64,000 nt of DNA from Gulosibacter molinativorax. Lineage in GTDB: Bacteria > Actinomycetota > Actinomycetes > Actinomycetales > Microbacteriaceae. This document shows positions 1 through 10,270 of this stretch, one piece after another. A program made the position numbers and the translations under genes. Location: assembly GCF_003010915.2 (NCBI RefSeq), contig NZ_CP028426.1, positions 2,604,001 through 2,668,000 of the forward strand, given 5' to 3'. Within the stretch, counting starts at the first letter, position 1. Each line of letters opens with the position of its first letter. Below the pieces are notes generated by a model that was not told the origin of the DNA, ran no database searches, and saw only the letters and a list, made by a program, of their open reading frames with translations.

Positions 1-2104
<2,104 letters not shown>

Positions 2105-2177
2105 TCATGAAAAGTAATCAGCCCGGGACTCGCCCAGGGCAGACGTCCCATCCTACCAAGGACGCCGCCATTTAGCC

Positions 2178-2193
2178 TTAGAAGGCCTTCTAA
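2178..2193. promoter_or_regulatory. 16-bp perfect palindrome upstream of gyrB
   Basis: TTAGAAGGCCTTCTAA is a perfect palindrome about 95 bases upstream of the gyrB start, in the 149-base gap between gyrB and dciA. A TAGGAT -10-like hexamer for minus-strand transcription lies between it and gyrB. It could be an operator or a structural element. Its role is not known. Confidence 0.35.
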
Positions 2194-2232
2194 TCGGTTT
2201 TGACCCCTCACCCGTGGGTCAGTACGTGATCC

Positions 2233-2733
2233 CTATCCGTACGTGTCTCGAGGCCCGCGGCCGGGAATCGATCTCGGGCCGCGCTTCCAGGACGGCGCAC
2301 CTGGATTGAGGAACTGGATCTCGTCGATTTCCGCATCCGGAACGCGCTCGCGAATCGTGGCGAGGATGGTCGAGCGGATGCTCCGCAGCTGCGTTGCCCA
2401 CGCCGTCGAGTCGCACTGCACGACCAGCTTGCGTTCGTTGACGTAGAGCGGTTGCGTGTGCTGCGCCGTCTGCTCGCCGGCGAGCTGCGCCCAGTCGTTG
2501 ATGACCTTCGCCTGTGCGAGCGGCCCCTGCCAGTTGTACTGCCGAAAGAGGCTGTCGAGGAGGTCTGCGGTGCCGATCGGATCGCGGTGCGGGCCGAACG
2601 CGAATTGTTCTTCCTTCGTCGCCTCCTGCTTCTTGTCGCCGCGCTGCTTGCGGCGATGAAACGAGGTGGTCTTGCCGCCGAACACCTCTTTGAAGCGGTT
2701 CCAGACCTCGGATGCCTCACTTTGTTCGGTCAT
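2233..2733 (-). CDS. dciA: DciA (DUF721), replicative helicase loader/operator
   Basis: The 166-residue protein starts MTEQSEASEVWNRF and carries the DUF721 core (DLLDSLFRQYNWQ, VINDWAQLAGEQTAQHT, LYVNERKLVVQCDSTAWATQL). DUF721 proteins are DciA, shown in other bacteria to interact with the DnaB helicase at initiation; the mycobacterial member is Rv0004, in the same place between recF and gyrB. The ATG at 2731-2733 overlaps the recF end by 17 bases, which suggests translational coupling. A longer upstream reading of the frame is recF antisense-frame noise and was not used. Confidence 0.9.
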   Translation of the reverse strand: MTEQSEASEVWNRFKEVFGGKTTSFHRRKQRGDKKQEATKEEQFAFGPHRDPIGTADLLDSLFRQYNWQGPLAQAKVINDWAQLAGEQTAQHTQPLYVNERKLVVQCDSTAWATQLRSIRSTILATIRERVPDAEIDEIQFLNPGAPSWKRGPRSIPGRGPRDTYG

Positions 2734-3991
2734 CGGCCTCGCCCTGTGCATCATCCGCGACTTCCGCGGCCTGCGAGTCTTGCCCTGCCTGCGAATCTTG
2801 CGACTCCCGCACTGCGTGGCTGCTCGCCTGTTCCCCCACGATCGTTCCCGCCGAGATCCGAATGGTTCGGGTCCACAGTTCCTCGGGCAAGTCCTCCAGC
2901 ACGGCGCACGTAATGAGGACCTGCTCGAAGCCTTCGATGGCCGTGGCAAGTCGGCTGCGACGTTGGCCGTCGAGTTCTGAGAACACGTCGTCCAGGATGA
3001 GCACCGGGTCGCCCGTGCGCGATTCCTCGCGAACCAGCTGCGCCGCGGCTAGCTTGAGCGACAGTGCGAACGACCACGACTCTCCCTGACTCGCGGTGAT
3101 GCGTGCCGGGAGTCCGTTCAGCCAGAACGTCACGTCGTCGCGGTGGGGCCCAACGAGCGTCGTGCCCCGCTCGAATTCCCTGGCCTGCGCATCCTTCAGC
3201 CGAAGCGTGAATTGCTCGCGAATCTCCTCGACCGTGAGCTCCGAGTCGATCTCCCCACCCGCACCGTCTTCATCCATGAGCTTCTTGGCATCAGCGAGCG
3301 CCGACACGCGCATCGTCATCGTGGCGCCGTGGTCCGCATCCACGAGTGCCATGTAGCTCTTCGCGAGGTGCGGGCGAAGCCTGGTCACGAGCGCGAGCCG
3401 GGCCGCGATGATCTCGGTGCCGAGCATGATGAGCTGATCGTTCCAGACCTCGAGCGTGCCGAGCATCGCATCCGAAACCGTGCGCGATTTGGCCGAGCGA
3501 AGCAGCGAGTTGCGCTGCTTGAGGACACGTTCGTAGTTTGCGATGACGTCCGCAAGCCTTGGCGCGTGAGTGGCGAGCAGCGAATCGATGAAGCTGCGCC
3601 GCTGCTGGGGCTCGCCCCGGATGAGCGCGAGATCCTCCGGCGCGAACAACACGGTGTTGAAATACCGCGGCAGCTCGCGCGCCTTCACGGGATGCCCACT
3701 CACGCGGGCCTTGTTTGACCCCGATTTCGTGATCTCGACGTCGATGCTGAGCCGGCGTGGTCCGTGCGCGAGCTCGGCCCGAATGATTGCCGCATCCTCG
3801 CCAAACTTCACGAGTGCCGAATCGCTCGAGACCCGGTGCGACCGAAGACTCGACAGGTACGCGATCGCCTCAACCAGGTTCGTCTTGCCCTGCCCATTGA
3901 CGCCCTCGAAGATGCGCACACCGGGTGCCAGATCGAGATCCGCGGATGCGTAATTACGGAAATTGCGCAGCGTGAGGTGAGTGACGTGCAC
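2717..3991 (-). CDS. recF: DNA replication and repair protein RecF
   Basis: SMC-like ATPase acting in RecFOR-dependent loading of RecA at gaps. The 424-residue protein starts MHVTHLTLRNFRNY, with a Walker A GVNGQGKTN near residue 30. Near the C-terminus it has a signature-like SQGESWSFALSLKLA segment and a Walker B/D-loop LILDDVFSELD. It follows dnaN with only three bases between them and overlaps dciA at its 3' end, so dnaN-recF-dciA look like one operon. Confidence 0.97.
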   Translation of the reverse strand: MHVTHLTLRNFRNYASADLDLAPGVRIFEGVNGQGKTNLVEAIAYLSSLRSHRVSSDSALVKFGEDAAIIRAELAHGPRRLSIDVEITKSGSNKARVSGHPVKARELPRYFNTVLFAPEDLALIRGEPQQRRSFIDSLLATHAPRLADVIANYERVLKQRNSLLRSAKSRTVSDAMLGTLEVWNDQLIMLGTEIIAARLALVTRLRPHLAKSYMALVDADHGATMTMRVSALADAKKLMDEDGAGGEIDSELTVEEIREQFTLRLKDAQAREFERGTTLVGPHRDDVTFWLNGLPARITASQGESWSFALSLKLAAAQLVREESRTGDPVLILDDVFSELDGQRRSRLATAIEGFEQVLITCAVLEDLPEELWTRTIRISAGTIVGEQASSHAVRESQDSQAGQDSQAAEVADDAQGEADDRTK

Positions 3992-3994
3992 CGC

Positions 3995-5137
3995 TTATCG
4001 CATGAGCAGATTCGGCTGCAGCAGGTAGCGGAACGTGTCGTTTTCGGCGGGCTCGTCGAGCGAAGTCTGGCCGCTCAGGAGGACGGGGCCCGGCTTGTTC
4101 GGGTTGTCCGTTGCCGTAAACGCGATCTTCACGAACGCCGAGTGGATCGCACTGACTCCGTCGAGCAGGAACTGCGGCTTGAGTGACACAACGATCCCGT
4201 TGCCGACGAGGTTCGCGCTGAGTTCCTCCGAACCCGCTGCCTGCTCGGCACCGTGTGCCTGCAGCGTCAGACCCTCGTCGGTGAACGAGAATCTCAGCGC
4301 CTGCTCGCGCTCCAGGACAAGTTGCATACGGCGAACCGCGTCGACGACCTCGCTGCCCTGAATGACGGCGAAGTGCGGGGTATCCGCAGGGAAGAGTCGC
4401 GAGACTGCCGGGAAGTTGCCCTTGATGAGCAGCGACGTGACGGTGCGGCCATCCGCGGTGAACGCGATGAGCTGGCGTTCACCTTCCGTGACGAGCGTGA
4501 TGACAACCTCGCTCGCGTGCGAGAAGGACTTACCAACCTCGCTCAGGGTGCGAGCCGGCACGAGGGCCTGGTCACCCTCGTTGAAGTTGCTCTGCCAGTT
4601 GATGGTGCGAACGGCAACGCGGTAGCGGTCGGTCGCAACGAGGCTGAGCTCGTTGGGCGCGAGCGTGAGATTCACACCGGTGATAACGGGCGCGACATCC
4701 TCCTTGGATGCGGCCACCGACACCTGGCCGATTGCCTCGGAGAAATCCTCGCCCGAGACCACTCCGGTCGTGCCATCGACGACGGGAAGCGTCGGGAACT
4801 CTTCGATCGGCATCGTCGGCAGCGAGAAGTTTGCTCGGCCACAGGTGATTGCCACACCCTGATCAGTGCGCTCGACTGTTACGGGGGCATCCGGGAGACG
4901 GTTAGCGATGTCGGCGAGCAGTCGACCCTGGACCAGTACCGCGCCAGCCTCCTCGACCTGCGCATCCACCGCCGTGCGGCTTGAAACTTCGTAGTCGAAC
5001 GACGACAGCGAGAGGCCAGCGTCCGTGGCTTCGAGCACCACACCACTCAGAATCGGCAGCGTCGGTCGTTGAGGCAAGAGCTTCACGATGAATGACACTG
5101 CGTCGCTGAATACGTCGCGGTTGACCTCGAACTTCAC
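3995..5137 (-). CDS. dnaN: DNA polymerase III beta sliding clamp
   Basis: 380 residues beginning (GTG) MKFEVNRDVFSDAVSFIVKLLPQRP, the usual DnaN N-terminus, and ending LLQPNLLMR. Forms the ring-shaped processivity clamp of the replicative polymerase. The GTG at 5135-5137 is chosen over an upstream ATG because AGGAGG sits seven bases ahead of it (5145-5150) and because family members start at this residue. The upstream extension would run 123 bases into the oriC spacer. Confidence 0.97.
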   Translation of the reverse strand: MKFEVNRDVFSDAVSFIVKLLPQRPTLPILSGVVLEATDAGLSLSSFDYEVSSRTAVDAQVEEAGAVLVQGRLLADIANRLPDAPVTVERTDQGVAITCGRANFSLPTMPIEEFPTLPVVDGTTGVVSGEDFSEAIGQVSVAASKEDVAPVITGVNLTLAPNELSLVATDRYRVAVRTINWQSNFNEGDQALVPARTLSEVGKSFSHASEVVITLVTEGERQLIAFTADGRTVTSLLIKGNFPAVSRLFPADTPHFAVIQGSEVVDAVRRMQLVLEREQALRFSFTDEGLTLQAHGAEQAAGSEELSANLVGNGIVVSLKPQFLLDGVSAIHSAFVKIAFTATDNPNKPGPVLLSGQTSLDEPAENDTFRYLLQPNLLMR

Positions 5138-5597
5138 GGTGCGTCCTCCTGTGGTTGGTGGAGAACTAATGCTAGCCGCATCTTGCGACATAAAAATCAA
5201 GCTCCAGGATGCGCTGCCTGCTACGGACTTGGACGTCTGTGGGAGCGGTTTGGGACGCACAGTTTCACTCGATTATTTGTTCGATACCCTTGGGTCAAGG
5301 ACGTGTTGACGCGTTTTCGGGCGCCTCAAGCTCGGCTCGGCGGTCAATGTCACGAGCAGGCCTTGGATGAAATTTAAATCTGCAACCGCACTATTAACAC
5401 CTGTGGATAATGTGGATAACTCTGTGGATGCTTGTTCGCAGTAGGGAACTACATTCGTGTGAGTTGTGATTGGTCGGTGAACGGAAAGTGATCTTTGCTG
5501 ACATCCATGTGAATGGAAATCGAGATATCCACAGGGATATACGATTTCTCCACAGTTTTGGGCCCCGGTTCGGGTGAGTTATCCACAGTTTGTGGAA

Positions 5598-5709
5598 ACC
5601 GAGGCGCAAAAACTTGTCCACCGAGATTCCAGCGGTTCCACACAGAGTTATCCACTGGACCTGTGGATAACTCTGTGTGACTGTGGATTACGTGACCGAG
5701 GCGCAAAAA
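5598..5709. repeat. 15-bp direct repeat pair inside oriC
   Basis: ACCGAGGCGCAAAAA occurs at 5598-5612 and again at 5695-5709, 97 bases apart, in the same orientation. The second copy supplies the A-run that is the T-tract of the dnaA terminator on the minus strand. The pair brackets the 5648-5690 DnaA boxes. Confidence 0.7.
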
Positions 5710-5729
5710 GCCCACACGATTGTGTGGGC
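5705..5729 (-). terminator. intrinsic terminator of dnaA
   Basis: GCCCACAC (5710-5717), a four-base loop, and GTGTGGGC (5722-5729) form a perfect 8-bp stem. On the minus strand it is followed by five T residues (A-run 5705-5709). It lies about 90 bases past the dnaA stop and shields oriC from dnaA transcription. Confidence 0.8.
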
Positions 5730-5817
5730 AGAGGGATTTTGCGAGTGGGGAATTCGCATGGGCCGAGATTCCGCGTGTGTCGAGAATCGCGCGGGGCGGG
5801 AGTCTGCGGGGCGCCAG

Positions 5818-7314
5818 TTAGTTCTTACTCGCCTGGCGAATGCGCGAAGTGAGCTCGGTGACCTGGTTATACACCGAGCGGTCTTCGGTAATGAGCTTGG
5901 TGATCTTGCGGTGGGCGTACATCACGGTCGTGTGGTCGCGACCGCCGAAGAGCTGTCCGATCTTCGGCAGGGAGAGATTGGTCATTTCGCGGCACAGGTA
6001 CATCGCGACCTGTCGACTCGTGGCGATCGCCTGTGAACGGCTCGAACCGTAGAGGTCTTCGACACTGAGGTGGAAGTAGTCGGCGGTCTCGCGAATGATC
6101 TCCTGGGGGGAGATGATGCTGGGCTCATCGTTAATCAGCAGGTCTTTGAGCACGAGGCTCACGAGATTCAGGTCGATGGCTTGTTGATTGAGATTCGCAT
6201 ACGCGGTGACGCGGATGAGCGTGCCCTCGAGCTCACGAATTGAGCCGTTGACGTGGGCGGCGATGAACTCGATCGCATCCTTCGGCAACGAAATGTCGTC
6301 GGCTTGCGCCTTCTTACGAAGAATTGCGATACGCGTCTCGAGGTCGGGGGCAGAGACGTCGGTGATGAGTCCCCACTCAAAGCGGGAACGCATCCGGTTT
6401 TCAAACCCCGTGAGCTGCTTCGGCGGCACGTCAGAGGTAATGACGACCTGCTTGTTGTGCTCGTGCAGCGTGTTAAAAGTGTGGAAGAAGGCCTCCATCG
6501 TGGAGTCCTTGCCCTGCAGAAACTGAATATCGTCGATCATCAGGATGTCGTTGTTGCGATAGCGCGCATGGAACTCCTGCGCGCGGTTGTCCGCAATCGA
6601 GTTGATGAAGTCGTTCGTGAACTCTTCGCTCGAGACGTACCGCACCTGAATCCCGGGGTAGATATTCTCGGCGTAGTTGCCGATCGCGTGGAGCAGGTGC
6701 GTCTTGCCAAGACCGGAATCCCCGTAGATAAAGAGGGGGTTGTAGCTGCGGGCGGGGGCTTCGGCGACGGCGACCGCAGCCGCATGCGCGAACCGGTTCG
6801 ATGAACCGATGATGAAATTCTCAAAGTTGTAGCGCCGATTGAGCCGAGAGTCGTGGACCGGTGCGGGGGTCGGAGCCTCCGCGTGGTATGGCGCCTGCTG
6901 CCGACCCTGCGGCAAGGGAGCAGCCTGTGAATAACCAGTGGAAAACGGTTCGCTCAACACCTCGGTTTGGGCGAGAGAAGCTTGTTCCAGCGCGCTTGGG
7001 TGATCGGGCTCGACTTCATAAACTTGCGTGTCAAGCGGCGGCTGTTGACGGATATCGGGATTCACGACGACGGCGAAGTTCGCGATTTCCATCTCGGTAG
7101 GAAGCTTGCTGATTGCCTCGAAGAGGGGCTCTCGACCGCGCTGCTCGATCATCGTGCGGGTCATATCGTTCGGCACTTCGAGGTAAATTGTGCCGCTCAT
7201 CACGCCTTTTGGCTCGACGATGCGAAAGAACGCCCGCATCGATGCGGATACCGTCTCGTTCGTTTCGAGTGTGTTGAGGAGTGCTGACCAGATGACGCTG
7301 ACGTCTTCGGTCAT
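5818..7314 (-). CDS. dnaA: chromosomal replication initiator DnaA
   Basis: 498-residue initiator that binds the DnaA boxes and loads helicase. Domain I is at the N-terminus (MTEDVSVIWSALL). A Pro/Gln-rich domain II covers roughly residues 100-160. The AAA+ domain has Walker A GDSGLGKTH, Walker B ILMIDDIQF, and an arginine-containing FENRMRSRFEWG segment. The C-terminal DNA-binding signature is GRDHTTVMYAHRK. A GAGGAG Shine-Dalgarno precedes the ATG. Boxes upstream of the gene (7416-7457) suggest autoregulation. Confidence 0.98.
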   Translation of the reverse strand: MTEDVSVIWSALLNTLETNETVSASMRAFFRIVEPKGVMSGTIYLEVPNDMTRTMIEQRGREPLFEAISKLPTEMEIANFAVVVNPDIRQQPPLDTQVYEVEPDHPSALEQASLAQTEVLSEPFSTGYSQAAPLPQGRQQAPYHAEAPTPAPVHDSRLNRRYNFENFIIGSSNRFAHAAAVAVAEAPARSYNPLFIYGDSGLGKTHLLHAIGNYAENIYPGIQVRYVSSEEFTNDFINSIADNRAQEFHARYRNNDILMIDDIQFLQGKDSTMEAFFHTFNTLHEHNKQVVITSDVPPKQLTGFENRMRSRFEWGLITDVSAPDLETRIAILRKKAQADDISLPKDAIEFIAAHVNGSIRELEGTLIRVTAYANLNQQAIDLNLVSLVLKDLLINDEPSIISPQEIIRETADYFHLSVEDLYGSSRSQAIATSRQVAMYLCREMTNLSLPKIGQLFGGRDHTTVMYAHRKITKLITEDRSVYNQVTELTSRIRQASKN

Positions 7315-7415
7315 GACTGGCTCCTCGGGTTGCGTAGTGTTCCGTGACTCGAGTCGTTCTCGAGGTACAGGCGTGTCGGGCTTGATCCTCTCCCGTGCCT
7401 GCCTGTGCCGGCAAG

Positions 7416-7457
7416 TTATGCACAGTGCCTGTGGATAACTGTGGAATCTGTGAATAA
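7416..7457. promoter_or_regulatory. DnaA-box cluster in the dnaA-rpmH divergent region
   Basis: One perfect box, TGTGGATAA at 7430-7438, is flanked by single-mismatch boxes TTATGCACA (7416-7424) and TGTGAATAA (7449-7457). They lie about 100-140 bases upstream of dnaA. The position fits DnaA autoregulation, or an outlying half of a bipartite origin flanking dnaA. The rest of the 375-base spacer 7315-7689 holds the rpmH promoter and no gene. Confidence 0.7.
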
Positions 7458-7574
7458 TAGTAGCGGTAGACCGACCAGCATAAGACCACCCGGAGGGATT
7501 CTGTCAATCCTTTTTAGAGTCTTCGGCGCGTCGCTCCGCAATCCTGTGGGTAGGGTGGTAGATAACACCGCACC

Positions 7575-7589
7575 TCAAGTACTACTTGA
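7575..7589. promoter_or_regulatory. 15-bp palindrome overlapping the rpmH -35
   Basis: TCAAGTACTACTTGA is a perfect inverted repeat (7-1-7) whose right arm contains the TTGA of the -35 hexamer TTGACC. Its position is that of a repressor operator. No regulator is assigned. Confidence 0.45.
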
Positions 7590-7615
7590 CCTAGATCTCG
7601 GCAGAGATGTAGTCT
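7586..7615 (+). promoter_or_regulatory. promoter of the rpmH-rnpA operon
   Basis: The -35 TTGACC (7586-7591) and -10 TAGTCT (7610-7615) have an 18-base spacer, close to the housekeeping sigma consensus for actinobacteria. It lies 75 bases before the rpmH ATG. Confidence 0.7.
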
Positions 7616-7689
7616 ATTGCGGTTGAGCCCGTAGTCAGGGCGATTAGTCGTTTCCCCGTTGACGGGGCTACAAATCCCGGAGTCAATTT

Positions 7690-7827
7690 ATGTCCAAGCG
7701 TACTTTCCAGCCGAACAACCGCCGCCGCTCGAAGAAGCACGGCTTCCGCCTTCGCATGCGCACTCGCGCCGGCCGCGCGATCCTCGCGTCGCGCCGCTCG
7801 AAGGGCCGCAAGGTCCTCTCGGCGTAA
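7690..7827 (+). CDS. rpmH: 50S ribosomal protein L34
   Basis: 45-residue basic protein starting [19 protein letters not shown] and ending SKGRKVLSA, the full-length L34 signature. Structural component of the large ribosomal subunit. It is the first gene of the conserved rpmH-rnpA-yidD-yidC operon. GGAG lies a few bases upstream of the ATG. It is a small gene easily missed by length cut-offs. Confidence 0.98.
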   Translation: MSKRTFQPNNRRRSKKHGFRLRMRTRAGRAILASRRSKGRKVLSA

Positions 7828-7832
7828 CGTCA

Positions 7833-8225
7833 TTGCTAGCTCACCCGAATCGGGTCACTCGAGGCGACGATTACCGTCGAATTTCTCGTAGGGGCACTCG
7901 GGTAAGTGCACGTGGGCTCGTCGTTCTCGCCGAGCTTCGCGCCGACGCAACTGCACCCACTCGATTCGGATTCATCATCACGAAGCGGGTGGGTGTTGCT
8001 GTTGTACGCAATCGACTTCGTCGTCGGCTCAAGGCGATCTCGCGCGAGCTTCTCGTGCTGATCCCTACGGGAGCCTCCTTCATCATCCGCGTCTTTCCGG
8101 AAGCTGCGGACCTTTCTTATGACGAGCTGCGAACGCGAACGCGCGCGGCGACCCTCAGCGCATCGGAGCGAATTGGTGTGACGGCGATTCCAGAGCAATG
8201 CTCGTGTGCGGATGTGGTCGATTAA
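7833..8225 (+). CDS. rnpA: ribonuclease P protein component
   Basis: About 130 residues; basic protein subunit that assists the RNase P RNA in 5' maturation of tRNA. The conserved block GFIITKRVGVAVVRNRLRRRLKAI contains the RNR motif. The start is taken as TTG at 7833 because it yields MLAHPNRVTRGDDYRRI, the typical N-terminus; a GTG at 7854 is the alternative. It begins five bases after rpmH and overlaps yidD by 20 bases. Confidence 0.93.
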   Translation: MLAHPNRVTRGDDYRRISRRGTRVSARGLVVLAELRADATAPTRFGFIITKRVGVAVVRNRLRRRLKAISRELLVLIPTGASFIIRVFPEAADLSYDELRTRTRAATLSASERIGVTAIPEQCSCADVVD

Positions 8226-8541
8226 CGTGCTTCGAGCACTTCACAATCTCGTCCTGGCACCGCGCAATCTCGGAGTGGCGCTTTTGCTCGTCTACCGGAA
8301 GGTTATTTCGCCCATTTACGGTGACGTTTGCCGCTATTACCCGACGTGTTCCGCGTATGGTTTAGAAGCAGTACAGGTATACGGACTCCTGCGGGGTAGC
8401 TGGATGGCGCTCCGGCGCATCCTTCGTTGTCACCCCTGGGCGAAACCCGATTTCGACGAGGTGCCTGAACCCAAGCGCGCCTTTGACATCCGCATCACCG
8501 CCCCTGGATTCGTAGTATCAACCCTCCAACCGAAAGACTGA
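8206..8541 (+). CDS. yidD: membrane protein insertion efficiency factor YidD
   Basis: 111 residues, GTG start inside the rnpA 3' end; an ATG at 8212 is also possible. It has the family core YRKVISPIYGDVCRYYPTCSAYGLEAV with the conserved Cys pair, then RILRCHPWAKPDFDEVP. It is an amphipathic, membrane-associated small protein thought to aid YidC-dependent insertion. It sits in its usual place between rnpA and yidC. Confidence 0.95.
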   Translation: MRMWSINVLRALHNLVLAPRNLGVALLLVYRKVISPIYGDVCRYYPTCSAYGLEAVQVYGLLRGSWMALRRILRCHPWAKPDFDEVPEPKRAFDIRITAPGFVVSTLQPKD

Positions 8542-8550
8542 CCCCTCTCA

Positions 8551-9525
8551 ATGGACTTTTTAGACACACTCCTGTGGCCACTTCGCTGGGTCATTGAAGC
8601 CGTCCTCGTGGGTGGCCACTGGCTCCTCACGCAGGTGGGGTTGGGCGATCTCGGTGGTTGGACCTGGATTCTTTCGATCTTCCTGCTCGTGATCATCGTC
8701 CGCTCGGCAATGATTCCGCTGACGGTTCGGCAGCTGAAATCGATGCGCGGCATGATGGAGCTCCAGCCTGAGCTCAAGCGCATCCAGGATAAGTACAAGG
8801 GCAAGCGCGATCAGTTCTCGCAGCAGGCGATGCAGCAAGAGACGATGGCGCTGTACAAGGAGCATGGCTCGAGCCCATTGTCGGGCTGCTGGCCGATGCT
8901 CATCCAGATGCCGATCTTCTTCGCCCTGTTCCGCGTGCTGAACACGGCGAACAGTAACCAGGCCGGTGTCGGCGCGATGAACCTCGAGCTCGCGCACTCC
9001 TTCTCAAGCTCCGAGATCTTCGGGGCCCCGCTTAGCGCCACGCTGATGGATAACGGTGGCAACACCTCGGTCATCATCACCGCCATCTTGATCATCGTCC
9101 TGATGGTCTCAACCCAGTTCTTCACCCAGTTCCAGATCACTGCACAAAACATCTCGCCGGCGGCCAAGGAGTCGCCGATGTTCAAGCAGCAGCAGATGAT
9201 GATGTACCTCCTGCCGCTCGTGATGGCAGTCTCGGGCCTCATGTTCCCGATCGGTGTGATGAGCTACTGGGCGTTGTCAAACCTGTGGACGATGGGTCAG
9301 CAGTGGGTCACCATTCGCCAGATGCCGACGCCGGGTTCGGACGCCGCGAAGAAGCGCGAGGAGCGACTGCGCCGTCAGGGCAAGTGGGAGACTTCGGCCG
9401 ATAACCCCGCGAACCAGAAGAAGAAGAAGGGCGCGCCGGTCGAGGAAATCGTCGAGAAGCCGCAGGGTCAGCGCGAGCAGCCGATGTCGAAGCAGCGCGC
9501 TAAGAAGAAGAAAAAGAAGAAGTAG
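8551..9525 (+). CDS. yidC: membrane protein insertase YidC
   Basis: 324 residues. It has an N-terminal membrane segment, the conserved TM domain IVRSAMIPLTVRQLKSMRGMM, a cytoplasmic hairpin (LQPELKRIQDKYKGKRDQFSQQ), CWPMLIQMPIFFALFRVL, and later TM segments (LLPLVMAVSGLMFPIGVMSYWALSNLW). It ends in a very basic Lys-rich tail that could contact ribosomes. The N-terminus lacks the large periplasmic domain of the Gram-negative form, as usual in Gram-positives. No clear Shine-Dalgarno precedes the ATG. Confidence 0.97.
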   Translation: MDFLDTLLWPLRWVIEAVLVGGHWLLTQVGLGDLGGWTWILSIFLLVIIVRSAMIPLTVRQLKSMRGMMELQPELKRIQDKYKGKRDQFSQQAMQQETMALYKEHGSSPLSGCWPMLIQMPIFFALFRVLNTANSNQAGVGAMNLELAHSFSSSEIFGAPLSATLMDNGGNTSVIITAILIIVLMVSTQFFTQFQITAQNISPAAKESPMFKQQQMMMYLLPLVMAVSGLMFPIGVMSYWALSNLWTMGQQWVTIRQMPTPGSDAAKKREERLRRQGKWETSADNPANQKKKKGAPVEEIVEKPQGQREQPMSKQRAKKKKKKK

Positions 9526-9581
9526 TTTTGATTTAGGCGCAGGCTCTGCCTGCTGCCCACGTTCCGCCGAAAGGGAAGTAA

Positions 9582-10262
9582 ATGACGAGCGGCATTAGAG
9601 AAGACGAGCGCCACGAAGACGCACTCGAGCAGTCGGAATCGATCGAGGACGCGACCACCGTGACTGACGAGACTGACCTCGTCGAGGGCGGATCTGAGTC
9701 GGCCACGGACGCGTCCGAGTCTGCTGAGGACGACGCTGCGGACGACGACGAGATCGACGCCGGCGCGGGCGACGACGTGGCAAGTTTAGACGACGACGCG
9801 GACGAGGAAGACCGCGACGAGGGTGACATTGCCGCCGACTACATCGAGGAGCTCCTCGACATCGCTGATGTCGATGGTGACCTCGAGATCGATGTCCGTG
9901 GCGGACGCACCTATGTTTCGGTGACCGCTGATGGTGACTCGAACCTCTCGAAGTTGTCGTCTAACCAAGTCGTGGATGCGCTGCAGCAGCTCACGCGGCT
10001 CGCGGTGCAGGCTGAGACCGGCGAGTTCTCACGATTGATTCTCGATATTGGCGGCTCGCGAGAGTCGCGCAAGAAGGAGCTTGAGGACCTCGTGGGTCGG
10101 GCGATCGAGCGGATTGAGGGCGGTGCGTCCAAGGCGGCTCTGCCGCCGATGTCCTCGTACGAGCGGAAGATTGTGCACGACATCGCTGCCGAGCGCGGAT
10201 ATCACTCCGAGAGCGAGGGTGAGGGTCGCGACCGTCACACGGTGCTCCAGGCTCAGGACTAG
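9582..10262 (+). CDS. jag: Jag/KhpB RNA-binding protein (KH-R3H)
   Basis: 226 residues. The first ~80 are strongly acidic, rich in Asp, Glu, Ser and Ala. A KH-like domain follows (IEELLDIADVDGDLEIDV, LIGKxG-type region SNLSKLSSNQVVDALQQLTRLAVQ), then an R3H domain (ALPPMSSYERKIVHDIAAERG) ending GRDRHTVLQ. In other Gram-positives it acts with KhpA as a global RNA chaperone affecting cell wall growth. The ATG has AAGGGAAG ahead of it. Confidence 0.93.
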   Translation: MTSGIREDERHEDALEQSESIEDATTVTDETDLVEGGSESATDASESAEDDAADDDEIDAGAGDDVASLDDDADEEDRDEGDIAADYIEELLDIADVDGDLEIDVRGGRTYVSVTADGDSNLSKLSSNQVVDALQQLTRLAVQAETGEFSRLILDIGGSRESRKKELEDLVGRAIERIEGGASKAALPPMSSYERKIVHDIAAERGYHSESEGEGRDRHTVLQAQD

Positions 10263-10270
10263 TCACCAGC

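Larger units (their letters stand above)
5138..5817. other. oriC: chromosomal replication origin oriC
   Basis: 680-base gene-free spacer between dnaN and dnaA. DnaA boxes (TTATCCACA or its complement): perfect copies at 5402-5410, 5411-5419, 5579-5587 and 5662-5670; one-mismatch copies at 5525-5533, 5648-5656 and 5682-5690; weaker ones at 5423-5431, 5546-5554 and 5591-5599. Boxes occur in both orientations. An AT-rich stretch at about 5368-5398 (AAATTTAAATC) beside the first box pair is the best candidate unwinding element. A 15-base direct repeat lies at 5598-5612 and 5695-5709. Confidence 0.95.
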
